The notes: a model not told the origin generated them from the letters alone. Positions 22,088-35,362 are shown, counted from the stretch's first letter. The stretch: DNA of 64,000 nucleotides from Lycium barbarum (GCF_019175385.1 NC_083345.1:14842027-14906026), one strand, 5' to 3'. Numbers and translations are program-made.

Positions 22088-25000
22088 ATGGAAACAGAAA
22101 GTGATGTTAATGCTCCTAATGGAACTGCAACTGTTGGTGCGACTGCTGATACTACTGTTGGCGTGACTGTTGGGCCGACAAATGTAGCATTGTCAAGTCG
22201 TCCAACTGCTGCACACGCGATGGCACCGGCAGAGAAACCAAGGAAGTTTTCTGGTATCAACTTCAAAGGATGGCAGCAAAGAATGTTCTTCTGGCTGACT
22301 ACTCTAGGCATGCAGAAGTTCATAAATGAAAATCCTCCTGCTACTGAAGAAGGAATGCCTGAAAACCAGCGCTTTATGATTACTCAGGCTTGGAAGCATG
22401 TAGATTTTTTGTGCAAAGGATACATCCTTAGTGCACTAGATGATGATCTGTATAATGTCTACAGTTCTGCCAAACTTCAAAAGAATTATGGCTTGCACTC
22501 GAAAAGAAGTATAAAACTGAAGATGCATGCTTGAAAAAATTTGTGGTTGCCAAGTTTCTTGACTACAAGATGACAGGTAGTAAAACTGTTGGAACCCAAG
22601 TTCAAGAACTCCAAGTCCTTATCCATGACCTTATTGCTGAAGGTATGGTGATTAACGAGGCATTTTAAGTGGTTGCTGTGATTGAGAAGTTGCCTCCTTT
22701 ATGGAGAGACTTCAAGAACTATCTGAAACACAAGCGCAAGAAAATGTCGCTGGAAGATCTTGTGATTCGCTTGAAGATTGAGGAAGATAATAAAGCTGCT
22801 AAAAAGAAGTCGCGTGGAAATTCAACGATTATGGGACATCGTTGAAGAAGCTGCTCCAAAGAATAAGAAAAAAAGAAACCTTTTGGAAAGAGTAAGGAGC
22901 AGAACGAGAAAAAAATCAAGGGCAATTGCTATAATTGTGGGAAAGCTGGCCACAAAGCCCCAGATTGTCGTCTCCCAAAAAATGACAAGGGAAAGGGACA
23001 AGCCAATATGGTGGAGAATAATGATGACATGGATGATTTGTGTGCATTGCTATCGGAGTGCAATTTGGTTGGAAACCCAAATGAGTGGTGGCTTGATTCT
23101 GGTGCCACTCGACATGTGTTGCGCTGTAAAAGAAACATTTGCAACCTATGCTCCCGCTGGACCCGAAGAGGAACTGTTTATGGGAAATACTGCAACAGCC
23201 AAGGTTGAAGGATATGGGAAGATACTTCTGAAGATGACTTCCGGCAAGGTGCTGATTCTCAACAACGTTCTGCACGTTCCAACAATTAGGAAGAATTTAG
23301 TTTCAGCCGTACTACTCGTCAAAACGGGTTTAAGTGCGTGCTGGTTAGTGAGAAAATTATAATAAGTAAGAATGATATGTTCATGGGAAAGGGCTACCTC
23401 ACCGAGGGCCTTTTCAAACTCAATGTAATGGTTGTTGACAGTATTAATAAGAATTCAGCTTCGTCTTACTTATTGGAGTCAAATGATTTATGGCATGTTC
23501 GTTTAGGACATGTCAACTAAAAAACCTTACGAAAATTGATTAATTTAGAAGTATTGCCTAAATTCGAGTGTAATAAATCAAAATGTGAAATCTATGTTGA
23601 ATCTAAGTTTGTTAAACATCCATATAAGTCTATTGATAGAATTTCAAATCCTTTAGACTTAATCCACACAGATATATGTGATATGGAGCCAATACCATCT
23701 CGCAGTGGGAAAAAGTATTTTGTAACTTTTATTGACGATTGCACTTTTATTAAGGATGAAGCAATTGATGCATTTAAGCAATACAAGAACGAAGTGGAAA
23801 ATCAATTGAATAAAAAGATAAAAATGATTAGAAGTGATGGGGTGGAGAATACGAATCTCCTTTTGCAGAGATATGTTTAGAATGTGAAATTATTCATCAA
23901 ACTACTGCCCCATACACACCATAATAAAATGTAATTGCGGAAAGGAAAAACCAAACATTAAAGGAAATGATAAATGCTTTATTAATAAGTTCCGGTTTAC
24001 CGCAGAGCTTGTGGGGAAAAAGCTATCCTTACAGCTAATCGAATACTCAACAGGGTGCTCCACAACAAAACATAATCTATTCCATATGAACTATGGAAAG
24101 GAAGAAAACCCAACTTGAAATATTTCAAAGTGTGGGGGTGTTTAGTAAAGGTCCAAGTTCCTTTTCCCAAAAGGGTAAAAATCAGACCAAAAACTATGGA
24201 TTGTGTTTTTATTGGCTATGCTACAAACAACAAAGCTTGTCGGTTTTTGGTTCACAAATCGGACAATCCCGAAATTCATGTTAATACGGTAATTGAATCA
24301 GACAATGCTGAATTCTTTGAAAACATTTATCCGTATAAAACTGAATGTGAGTCGTCAAGTGAAAGATCTAAACGGCTGCGGGAAGAACCAAAGGAAAGTA
24401 AACCAAGTGAAGAGGTTCCAAGGCGTAGCAAACGTCAAAGGACATTTACTTCCTTTGGACCAGATTTTGTGACATTCTTGCAATGAGCCTCAAACATTTA
24501 AAGCAGCAATGTCTTCTTCTGATTCAGCATTTTGGAAAGAGGCAGTCAATAGTGAGATTGAATCAATTTTAAACAACCATACATATGAATTGGTTGATCT
24601 TCCTCCTGGAAATAAACCTTTAGGATCAAAATGGATCTTTAAAAGGAAAATGAAAGCTGATGGCACTATTGACAAATATAAGGCAAGACTTGTGGTCAAA
24701 GGTTATAGACAAAAAGAAGGCCTTGATTACTTCGACACATAATCGCCGGTAACAAGGATAACATCTATTCGGGTGTTAGTGGCACTGACAGCCGTATATG
24801 GTCTTGAAATCCATCAAATGGATGTCAAGACAGCTTTCTTAAATGGAGAATTGGAGGAAGAAATTTACATGGAACAACCTGAGGGTTTTGTGGTTCCTGG
24901 TAAAGAAAGGAAAGTGTGCAAACTTGTTAAGTCACTTTATGGACTTAAACAAGCACCCAAACAATGGCATGCAAAATTTGACCAAACAATGTTGGCAAAT

Positions 25001-25985
25001 GAATTCAAGATTAATGAGTGTGACAAATGTGTTTACATTAAAAATACTCCAAATCATGAAGTCATTGTTTGTTTATATATTGATGACATGTTGATAATGA
25101 GCAGAGATATTGCCGATGTAAATGCTACGAAGCGTATGCTTGCTAGCAAATTTGACATCAAAGACTTGGGAGTTGCTGATTTGATCTTAGGAATTAGGAT
25201 CCATAAAACTCCACAAGGTCTAGCATTATCTCAGTCACATTATATTGAAATGGTACTTGACAAGTTCAAGTATTTAAATTTCAATGTCGCAAAGACTCCA
25301 ATTAATGTAAGTTTTGTACTTCAAAAAAATGAAGGTGAAAGTGACTCACAATTGGACTATGCACGAATCTTGGGAAGTTTGATGTATATTATGAATTGTA
25401 CACGACCAGACATAGCATGTGCTATTAACAAGCTGAGTTGATTCACGAGTAATTCTAATCAAACTCATTGGATGGTAATGAAACGAGTCTTGGGGTATTT
25501 GAAACACACCCAAAACTATGCTTTGCATTATAATAAATATCCCGCAGTAATTGAGGGATATAGTGATGCAAACTGGATCACTGGCTCATCTGAAGTTAAA
25601 TCCACGAGTGGATATGTTTTCATCGTTGGTGGAGGAGCAGTGTCTTGGAAATTATCAAAACAGACATGCATCGCCCGCTCTACAATGGAATCTGATTTTA
25701 TAGCTTTAGACAAGGCTGGTAAAGAAGCTGAATGGCTCCGAAACTTCTTGGAAGATATTCCATTTTGGCCCAAACCTTTGGCACCTATATGTATACATTG
25801 TGATAGCCAAGCGGCAATAGATAGGGCCGGAGCGTTATGTATAACGAAAAATCGTGTCACATTCGACGGCGACACAATACCGTTAGACAACTACTCTCTA
25901 GTGGTGTTATCACTATTGACTACGTAAAGTCAAGAGATAACGTATCGGATCCGCTAACAAAAGGCCTATCTAGAGAGGTTGTTAA
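22088..25985 (+). pseudogene. gag-pol: gag-pol of Copia-A (multiply broken)
   Basis: gag starts at 22088 (METESDVNAP; KFSGINFKGWQQRMFFW), shifts frame near 22490 and has TAA at 22666-22668. A CCHC zinc knuckle (CYNCGKAGHKAPDC) starts at 22927. The protease motif WWLDSGATRHV follows near 23086, then another frameshift. GAG-pre-integrase has LWHVRLGHVN before a stop. Integrase shows DLIHTDICD, FVTFIDDCT and MIRSDG before a frameshift near 23880. Reverse transcriptase (from about 24509) has KWIFKRKMKADG, a stop at 24740-24742, DVKTAFLNGELEE and the active site LYIDDML (about 25074). RNase H follows a stop at 25439-25441 ([24 protein letters not shown]), with a last frameshift near 25835. Clearly dead. 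Confidence 0.9.
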
Positions 25986-26625
25986 AAGATCATCGAGAGG
26001 AATGGGGTTAAGGCCTAGGATAAGTCATCATGGCGGTAACTCTACCTAGTAGACTGGAGATCTCAAGAACTAGGTTCAAAGAGATCAAACAAAGTTATGA
26101 ATGACGGTTCAACATTGTCAAATAACTCAACCCATTCTCGTGATGATGACAATGTTCAGAAACAAGGATAAAACCTTAAGGCTTTTTAATGAGTTAATAA
26201 AGCATTAAAGTTTTTTAATGATTGTCTAAGTCTGGCAGAACATGACCAGATAGTGTGTCTATAGGACTACACGTTTAGAAATCACTTATGTGAGTGGGAA
26301 GTATAAGCCGCTTCAAGGGGAATGATGGTAAAGGCCCATGCATTCACGAAACCAGGCGGTGTTCATGGCTGAAACGAACACAACCGTGAGAACCATAGAT
26401 GGTTGAGGGTTAATTGTGTGACTTATGTTGTCTAGTTATACAACAAAGTTTGACGGTTCAAAGATATCACATCTACCGATTGATCGAGTCTATCCGATAT
26501 AAGTTCACTACGGAAAGTTCAAAGGGAAACCTACTTATCCAGATGCAATTAATCTTTGCTTGTATATCACACACTTGTCCATGCACTCCTTTATCTTATA
26601 GTCATTCCCCATTCATGTGGGGGAT

Positions 26626-27198
26626 TGTTGGATTTAATAGATAGGTTGAATGGGAAATGGAGGGAAAAATGAGTTGTTCCCTCTTGCTTTATGAAATAAG
26701 CATTTGTCCCTCATAGGTGGTGGAAAGAAAAGTTCTCCTACTTAAAAGTAGAAGCATTCCTTCGTGTTGCTAAAGGGTTAAGAAGAGGGTCTCCCCTCGC
26801 GTCGTCGTTGTCGCTTGGCTTAGGATTTTGATTTGGTCAAATGATCTGATTGATTGATAATCTTTTTGGACCAAATTTCCTTTAATTTTAATTATTTAAT
26901 TAATTATTAACTATTTAATTTTTAATTAATTAAAGAGTCCTGACCCACGACCCGACCCGTTTTCTTTTTTTCCCGGATTAATTTAAAACATTTCCCTCCG
27001 TTTTTCAACGGAATTTTTCTGAAAGGTTGCAAACTTTTGTGAGTAAATCGTTCTATCATGGGAGGAAAGATTCCAATACCTCGGGTACATTGAGGGGAAT
27101 AATTTCCTTAAGAACACACTGTGAATTCAGTGGGCTCGATTTGATTTTCCATATACTATTCATATTATTTTTCAATTTCTGTTAATTTCGTTTTTACA
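26626..27198 (+). repeat. 3' LTR of Copia-A
   Basis: 573 bp. It matches the 5' LTR at both ends but has an unrelated AT-rich then GC-rich segment at about 26880-27038 (with GACCCACGACCCGACCCG). It begins straight after the purine tract at 26616-26624. Confidence 0.8.
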
Positions 27199-27946
27199 AT
27201 TTTCCTCTTAAATAGTCGGAAAAAGGTAAAAAGAATTATTAGTATTGAGATTGCTTCAACAAAATAATGATGCATTAATATTGTGTTGGTGAAAGGTAAC
27301 AAATCGTGTGAAGCAGTTGTTAGTGACTTTGACTGACAAATTTTGCTTTTTTTCTTAAAACAAGTGAAGTTAGAGTAGATAGTTTCTAAAACGAAATAGA
27401 CTTAGGCTTGAGTTAGTGAGTAACACCCTAACATATTTATGAAATAATTAATAGGAGATAATTAATTGCATTATCAAACTTGTCTAACTTGAATATATTT
27501 GCATGATGATTAAAAAAAAGTTATAATTCAAATCATAGCATCATATAAGTATGAATTTGAATAAAATCGTCACTGTGAATTTGGACCTTCTTTATTTTTC
27601 GGTTAACTAGCTATGTGAAGAAAAATATCCATTTGAGTGATTTGACTAGTTACGTGGATGTCACTTGTAGAGTTTCTAGTGGTTTAAGGTGAACTTATAA
27701 GCTGCCTATACCTAACTCTTACAGCAAGAAATTGAGTACCAGCACGATATTCTTTTCAGGTCGGTGCGCAAAACCTTTTACCATATCATGTTACTTGAAG
27801 AGTATCTACAAGTAAACCTATTTAAAATATAAAATTAGTAATTTTAAAATTAAGATAAATTATCTACTATAAGGCGGATTCAAGTGGAAGTGACTCGAAC
27901 ACTCTCGATAAAAAGTTACAGTGCATATATACGATAGATTTTTTGT

Positions 27947-27992
<46 letters not shown>

Positions 27993-28690
27993 TTTTGTAC
28001 ACCCTGACATCTTAGGTTAGATTTCATCAACAACATTAATTTTTATATTTAACTTTTGTTATTTTTTTTTAAATTCTGAATCCGTCACTGACTATAATCA
28101 GTATAAATAAGCTAGTAGAGCAAAAAAAAATTACTCAATGTATATAACTTAAACTATTTTTTCTCTATTAGTAAAGCACTGCCATGCATTTGGACTCACA
28201 CGTGATTAGTTGACATTTTAGTACCTTTACTGCAAATTGTCTTCGTAAAAACAGTTTTCCGGTACTTGTCCTTGACTGTTAAATTCAAAAGAAACAAAAA
28301 GTGGGGTCAAATATCTAATAAAATCAACAGAATGGTCCCCCATATTGCATTGTTTCTTGTAGATTATTAATTATCAATAAAAAACCGTAGCGCATCTCAA
28401 TACGGGCAAGTACTTTTGCAATGGAGACAACATATTTATTGTTAAATAAATACTTAATCAGCAAACCATACAGATGTCAAAGGAAAAAAAAAAGAATGGA
28501 AAAGAAAAAGAACTACAAAACAGATTGAAAGTGATACATTTGGTACTGATCAATCCTCATCCCATCTCATATTGTGTGGTAGTTCGGGAGGTAGGATACA
28601 TTGAGACCCATAGAACACCGATTTTGTTTTCTTGTTTGTTTTTCTTTCCCTCTCATTATTTGACAAAAAAAAAAAAAAGTTTGTGATTTT
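27199..28690. other. intergenic with a TA microsatellite
   Basis: AT-rich noncoding DNA. A (TA)n tract spans about 27951-27988. A low-complexity purine-rich stretch (AAGGAAAAAAAAAAGAATGG) lies near 28480. No gene seen. Confidence 0.5.
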
Positions 28691-28779
28691 TCCTTTTTTT
28701 CGAGGGTTCAAATCCACATCTTGCATGTGAAGTGACACAATGATATTAAAAAGGACAGCTTGATTACAAACCATTCATC

Positions 28780-28915
28780 GTTAGCAGGGTTCGGGGAAAG
28801 GTCGCATCTCACGGAGTCAGGTATGATGTAGACAGTCTACTCTAATGCAAACATTAGTGATTAATTCCACGATTCGAACGCGTGATCTATAGATTATAGG
28901 TGCTCGAGATATATC
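28780..28915 (-). mobile_element. degenerate tRNA-derived SINE
   Basis: On the minus strand, 28881-28870 reads GCGTTCGAATCG, a pol III B-box-like core. It is followed by GCATTAGAGTAGACTGTCTA and a CCTTTCCCCGAACCCTGC block, an order I know from a widespread plant SINE type. The A box is poorly preserved and there is no clear TSD. Confidence 0.45.
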
Positions 28916-29879
28916 AAACCCCTAATAGAACACATTGACTTGCTGCTTTGCACAGAGGTCAAAGTTTTCATTTATTTAATGTTCTGATATTCATAATTAC
29001 TTATTAGTTTGGTTAATCCAAAACTGTGCCACGTGTGGCCTGTTTAAGGGAGAAGTTTCGCATCATAAGTTTCTCTATTCACAAGGTTCAAATTCGAGAT
29101 TTTTAATTAAGGATGAAAAAATCTCATCCATCTCACTGCATCCTTGATGGCGCAGAAGGTCGAAATTGTTGATCATTAACGAGTCTCAACCTTCCATTGA
29201 CTAACAACGGTCACGGCCTTTACTTTGTGTGTGAATTCTATAACAATTCCTCAACTTATTGAATTCTAGATATTTAGATTACAAATTGTTAATGTAATTT
29301 ACAATATTTATATTTAATGATGTTTGAAAAGCTATGACCATAAAAATTACTCCATTTCACTTCTCAGATAATAGTAATATCATGTCATATCAACCAAGAT
29401 ATTTGTAAAAGATTGTCGGTATCGTTAGGCTATCGTGCCTATAATTAATTGATAGACCATGGGCAACCCTAATTCATCAGATATTAAAACGAACCTAAAA
29501 AAATCCTTCAATAGATCATATATATGCCTAATTTTAGGTGCGCTTTACTTTATATTTTATACCTTTTGTTTAACATTCCACCAAAAGCATCAGTAGGTAC
29601 TTATATCTACTTTACTGAGGCAATACACATGGGAATTGGCTAATAGATATGGAGCATGTAACGAACTAATTGACCCCATGTTTGTACAAAGCCTAGACAA
29701 TCAACCAAAATTATTGAAAAAGAAATTTCGATGGAATTTATTAACCATGTATAAACTTGACGTTGGCATTTCATTTTCATTTTTGCTTGGCTAAACATGT
29801 TTAATTTTAAAGTTAAAGAAAAGTATTTGATTTAGTACAAAATCCCGAGTAATTTACAAATAACTCTTTTCTCCTTTAG
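28916..29879. other. intergenic, no gene seen
   Basis: AT-rich, with a CCACGTGTGG palindrome at 29029-29038. No ORF with recognisable product. Confidence 0.45.
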
Positions 29880-30290
29880 GATGTATGGTATATATGGATG
29901 AAAACATTTTCCGATTTTTCTATATTTGGTTGGTCAAAACGTTTTGAAAAATAGTTTTTTAGGGAAATAAATTTTTTAAAAATCAAGAAAATGGCTTCCC
30001 TAATAGCTAGGAATATGGAAAATAAGTTTAAATTTCAAGTTAATTGTCTCCTCTCGCACCCTCAAATACACCCCCACCACCACCTATCTAGCCACCTCAC
30101 CAACCACTATCCTTACTCTCATACTGTTTGTCTAGATTATATATAAATAATCTTGAAAAAATATTTTCTTCTTACATACCAACACTAAAAAATAAATATT
30201 TTTTTTATTTATTATTCAAGAAAAAATCTCCCAAAAAATACTTTTTGTGGAAAATATTTTTCTCGATACCAAACACAAGAGTTGAGATTG
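29880..30290. mobile_element. MITE, same terminal type as 12397-12751
   Basis: The left end TAGGATGTATGGTATATATG and the right end (reverse complement CTCTTGTGTTTGGTATCGAG) form loose TIRs. The subterminal regions carry AAACATTTTCC and GGAAAATATTTTTC complements. A C-rich stretch (CACCCCCACCACCACC) lies in the middle. Boundaries approximate. Confidence 0.45.
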
Positions 30291-30971
30291 TCACCATTTT
30301 GAAAGGTCAACAATACCCTTTGGTAATTTTATGAAGTCAAAATTATTTTTATTGAGGGAGCTTTTATGTGGATAAAAGCAGAGGGAAATTAATTTATTTG
30401 TTAAAATATACTTTTGATTTTCATATCTTTTTCCAAATATCACTTCCTTTAATTATTTTAAATATTTAATTTATAATTACTTTCAAAATTACAAATAACA
30501 TTAGAAAAATTTAAAACAATTTATGACATATACATAAGTCCTAATTAGGATGAAATGATTGAACATAACCTTTACAATTTGAATAGAAGGAAATGATCTT
30601 ACAAAGATCTCTTAGATTGTAAAAATAAAAGCTCTTGAAAATTTTGACATAAGGCTCTTTTTTTTAATCGGCCGCAAATCAAAAGGTTAAGAGGGTTAAT
30701 ATTAATTTAATACTAATATTATTTGACTATTGAGAACATTTAGGAGGATTGAAAAGTGGTTGTAATAGTTTCAACATAATTCCCACCTAAGAGTATACTA
30801 TAATTAAACTATTGTTATAGATCCTATCAATTCGTGACTCATCAAGGAGTCTATTCGAAGCATTAAGATCTTGTCTCTTTCTAGGTGAAGAAACTGTAAA
30901 TTGTTCATTGATTAATTATTTTATGAAGTTAAATATGACTTCTAGTTGAACTTGACGCTATAATAATTAAG
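30291..30971. other. intergenic, no gene seen
   Basis: AT-rich noncoding stretch up to the Helitron-like terminus at 30972. Nothing recognised. Confidence 0.45.
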
Positions 30972-31859
30972 TACTAGATGGACTATGCCCGTGTTGCACA
31001 TAGGTCCAACACTTCAGATTATAGTATATTTATGTATATGTAGTTGTGTTTAGATAATGATAATATATATACTATGTTCAAAATACGATTAATATAACAT
31101 TGTAGTTTGTGCTCCGTATCTAAAACTTTATTTTATTCGCGTTTGCTATGAAAATTTATTAATACTTTTTAAAAGAGAAGACTTGTTTAAAAGAAAACTA
31201 TTTTCCTCTCTTTGAGATAAAATAATAGCAATATTTAAGCATCAGTTGATACTTTCAATTTTAATTCGATTAATTTAAAAGTGTAAAGTACTTATTGTTT
31301 TTTATCAAATTTTGATTTGGATAATTCTAATTCAAATTATTAAATTAATTTTACATGTTTGAAACGAAACAAAGTAGAAATTAATTTTCTATTTAAACGA
31401 AGAAATGCTATTTTTTAATTTTTGGTAAATATTCTCGGTTTAACTCATTTTACTTGTCATGTTGTCTTTTGCATGATTTTTTTAAGGAAACGTGAATTAG
31501 AATTATAATTTAACTAATTTATCTTATTCATTATTTGATCTTCATTTGATATTAATCTCTTTTCACATTTATTAGAGTAAGAATAAAAAAAATTAATTAA
31601 ATTGTATGTTATTTTTTAAATATATATATTTTAAGTATATTTATTTTAGTAAACATAACAAATAAATGACATGGCGGAATAGCAAATATAGCAATTAAAT
31701 ATTTTGAAGAAAAGTAATAATATGAGGTCCATGTTTTTTGCTGTGTAATAATTTCATTTGCTCTCATTAATGGGTTAATATGCATGTGACAATGAATCCA
31801 CTATTATTGACTTGATGGGGATACTTTGGGAATTACTTGAATATTGTTTGATTTTTTAG

Positions 31860-32030
31860 TATATGGGGTGCAGTTTTTTTTTTTTTTTTTTTTTGACGTT
31901 GCCTTTTTTTTTTTTTAATATGGGGTCCATTTTTTTTCATGAGTTTGGAGAGGGTGGGGTTCACTTTTTTTTTCATGAGTTTGGGGAGGGTGGGGTCCAG
32001 TTTTTTTTTGTTTTTTTTTTTTAGGAGTGA
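31860..32030. repeat. minisatellite and T runs in the array
   Basis: About 55 bp units of GGGGTCCA, a T run, then CATGAGTTTGG and GAGGGTGGGG are repeated two to three times, separated by T runs of 8 to 22 bases. Confidence 0.6.
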
Positions 32031-32581
32031 CTGTCGACGAAGCATGGGTAAACCGATGCTTCTATATAGGAGAAAAATAGAAATGTAATAAAGTATTTCT
32101 ATCTACTTTTTAGAAGAGTTGGTAATATAAAGTATAAAACGTCATTTTTTTGCCCTTAAATAAAAAAGTGGGTGGGATCACAAAGGATTTTTTTTACTCT
32201 TAAATAAAAAAGTAAGACCGAACACGGACGACGATCTTGCCTCTATAAACCGGCTCTTCTATATAGTAGTAATAGTAAAGTAATACATATAATTTTTTTA
32301 TCAAATTTTGATTTGGATAATTCTAACTCAAGTTATTATATTAATTTTACATGTTTAAGATGAAACGAAGTAGAAATTTGATTTTCTATTTAAATGAAGA
32401 ACTTCTATTTTTTAATTTTTAGTAAATATTTTTTGTTTAACTCATTTTACTTGTCATGTTGTTTTTTACACGATTTTTTAAGGAAACGTCAATTAGAATT
32501 ATAATTTCACTAATTTACCTTATTAATTATTTGATCTCAATTTAATATTATTTTTTCTTTTATGACATTAATTTCTTTTCA

Positions 32582-33894
32582 CATTTATTAGAGTAAGGAA
32601 AAAATGAAAAAGTAATTAAATTCTATCTTATTTTAATATATAAGTATTTTAAGTATGTTGATGTACAATAATTTCATTTGCTCCTACTAATGAGTTGATA
32701 CGCATGTGGCAATGAGTCCATCATTATTTATTTAATTGTTTGATTTTCTAAGCATTTGTTTATTAACATTGTTTGTTTTATTAATATGAGATTCATTTTT
32801 TTTTAATATTGCATCATTCTGTTAATATGGAGTCCACTTTTTTTTCCCGTGAGTTTGGATGTGGTGAGTTTCACTTTTTTTTCTTCCTTTTTTTTATTGC
32901 TCGGTGTTATTTAGTATGGGGCCCACCTTTTTTTTTAAGGGACAGCGGACAATGAAGCATGGGTCTAAACCCATGCTTTATATAGTTTCTTCTTTTTTTA
33001 TTTTTATTTTTTATATTGCTTGGTGTCGTTTAGTATGGGGCTCGCCATTTTGGACATTATTAGTTTGCACTATTTTTATGCATATAATATATATATATAC
33101 ATACTATGTTCAAAACACGATTGATATAACATTGTAATTTGTGCTCCGTATCTAAAACTTTATTATATTAGTGTTTGCTAAGAATACAAAGTCTGCACTT
33201 TTTTTTTTTGACATTGTTTATTTTTTTAATATGGGATTCATTGTTTTTTTATATTGCTTGATTTTGTCAATATGGGATACTATGTTCAAAATACGATTAA
33301 TATAACATTGTAGTTTGTGCTCCGTATTTAAAACTTTATTATATTAGTGTTTGCTACGAATATGCATGGTGTTTAATATGGGGCCCACAATTTTTTTCAC
33401 ATTTATTAGAGTAAGGAAAAAATGAAAAAGTAATTAAATTCTATCTTATTTTAATATATAAGTATTTTAAGTATGTTGCTGTACAATAATTTCATTTGCT
33501 CCCACTAATGGGTTGATACGCATGTGGCAATGAGTCCATCATTATTTATTTAATTGTTTGATTTTCTAAGCATTTGCTTATTAACATTGTTTGTTTTATT
33601 AATATAGGATTCACTTTTTTTTTTTAATATTGCTTGATTCTGTTAATATGGGGTCTACTTTTTTTTTTCCGTGAGTTTGGATGTGGTGAGTTTCATTTTT
33701 TTTTTATTGCTCGGTGTTATTTAGTATGGGGCCCACCTTTTTTTTTTAAGGGACAACAGACGATGAAGCATGGGTCTAAACCCATGCTTCATATAGTTTC
33801 TTTTTTTTTATTATTTTTGTTTTTTATATTGCTTGGTGTTGTTTAGTATGGGGCTCACCCTTTTGGACATTATTAGTTTGCACTATTTTTATGC

Positions 33895-33967
<73 letters not shown>

Positions 33968-34217
33968 TATGTTCAAAACACGATTGATATAACATTGTAA
34001 TTTGTGCTCCGTATCTAAAACTTTATTATATTAGTGTTTGCTAAGAATACAAAGTGTGCACTTTTTGTTTTTACATTGTTTATTTTTTTAATATGGGATT
34101 CATTTTTTTTATATATATATTACTTGATTTTGTCAATATGGGATACTATGTTCAAAACACGATTAATATAACATTGTAGTTTGTTCTCCGTATTTAAAAC
34201 TTTATTATATTAGTGTT
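32582..34217. repeat. about 819 bp tandem duplication in the Helitron-like array
   Basis: From CATTTATTAGAGTAAGG at about 32582, the sequence repeats from about 33401 nearly base for base. Both copies include the GAAGCATGGGTCTAAACCCA palindrome (about 32954 and 33767). The second copy is lengthened by a (TA)n tract at 33897-33966. Confidence 0.7.
33897..33966. repeat. TA microsatellite
   Basis: About 35 uninterrupted TA units; the parallel position in the previous copy (about 33078-33100) has only a few. Confidence 0.9.
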
Positions 34218-35113
34218 TGCTATGAATACGCATGGTGTTTAATATGGGGCCCACATTTTTTTTAACATTGTTTTTTTGTTTTAATATGGGATTCACTTTT
34301 TTTTTAATATTGCTTGATTTTGTTAATATGGGGTCCACTTTTTTTCCCCGTGAGTTTGGATGTGGTGGGTTCCACTTTTTTTTTTTTTTAATACTGGTTG
34401 GTGTTTAATATGGGGCCCACATTTTTTTTTAATATTAGTTGTTGTTTAATATATATGAGGCCCACAATTTTTTAAACACGATTGATATAACATTGTAATT
34501 TGTGCTCCGTTTCTAAAACTTTATTATATTAGTGTTTGCTAAGAATACAAAGTCTGCATTTTTTTTTTTGACATTGTTTATTTTTTTAATATGGGATTCA
34601 TTTTTTTTTTTATATATATTGCTTGATTTTGTCAATATGGGATACTATGTTCAAAACACGATTAATATAACATTATAGTTTGTGCTCCGTATTTAAAACT
34701 TTATTATATTAGTGTTTGCTACGAATACGCATGGTGTTTAATATGGGGCCCATAATTTTTTTTTTAACATTGTTTGTTTTTTTAATATGGGATTCACTTT
34801 TTTTTTTTTAATATTGCTTGATTTTGTTAATATGGGATCCACTTTTTTTTCCCGTGAGTTTGGATGTGGTGGGTTCTACTTTTTTTTTAATACTGGTTGG
34901 TGTTTAATATGGGGCCCACAATTTTTTTTTAATATTAGTTGTTGTTTAATATATATGGGGCTCATAATTATTATTTTTACAATTTTGTTTTATGAGCCTG
35001 TTTAATACGGGGCTCAAGATTTTTTTTTTATGGGGGTCCCCACAACGGACGACGAAAAAGGTGCCCCAACTCGTGCTTCTTAATAGTAGTAGAGTAAAGT
35101 AAAATAATGTAAT

Positions 35114-35362
35114 TGTTATGAAATGATAGTGGATGTCCATTAGTTAAGATAGTGGACATTAGTGGAGATAGTGTTGATGACAAAGTCATGATGATGTTGC
35201 CATGTGAGCCCATATGACCATCATTGTATGAGGCTATATATATCCATTCATATGTTGATGGATAGTAGAACATAAATTAGTAAAACAAAGTATTTTTCGT
35301 TTCTCTCTCTGTGTGTGAATCATACTACTTACCTATTTTAGTGCTTATTTTATTTTATAACA
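35114..35362 (+). repeat. 5' LTR of Copia-B
   Basis: 249 bp, TG...CA. GGCTATATATATCC near 35232 is the likely TATA box. It is followed at 35363 by CGTTATCAGCACGAGACTC, the probable primer-binding region. That sequence often follows plant Copia LTRs, but the priming tRNA is not assigned here. Confidence 0.9.

Larger units (their letters stand above)
21126..27198 (+). mobile_element. Copia-A: degenerate Ty1/copia LTR retrotransposon with mosaic LTRs
   Basis: LTRs start TGTTGGGTTTAATAG / TGTTGGATTTAATAG and end CTACA / TTACA. gag, protease, integrase, reverse transcriptase and RNase H all remain in Copia order but with many frameshifts and stops. A polypurine tract GTGGGGGAT lies just before the 3' LTR. 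The flanks GCAAC (left) and ATTTT (right) do not match, and the LTRs carry unrelated middle segments. This points to recombination between two elements rather than a single clean insertion. No methionine-tRNA primer site (TGGTATCAGA) is seen after the 5' LTR. Confidence 0.85.
30972..35096 (-). mobile_element. Helitron-like non-autonomous repeat array
   Basis: The left edge ACTAG followed by CCCGTGTTGCACATAGG is the reverse complement of a plant Helitron 3' end (hairpin then CTAGT). The far edge, reverse-complemented, reads TCTACTACTATTAAGAAGCA, like a Helitron 5' TC end. Inside, partial direct copies repeat. The block TTTATCAAATTTTGATTTGG recurs at about 31300 and 32297, and CATTTATTAGAGTAAGG at about 32582 and 33401. 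A block ending ATAACATTGTAGTTTGTGCT or its close variant recurs near 31100, 33130, 33300, 33990, 34170, 34490 and 34670. Terminus-like sequences recur near 32039, 32225, 32952, 33765 and 35050. No Rep/helicase ORF. The class is inferred. Confidence 0.5.

Noticed and set aside
25528..25890. 120-codon minus-strand frame
   Set aside because: Antisense to Copia-A RNase H.
28957..29220. tRNA-like or second SINE around the CCACGTGTGG palindrome
   Set aside because: The GTTCAAATTCGAGAT box is weak, no partner box at the right distance and no TSD.
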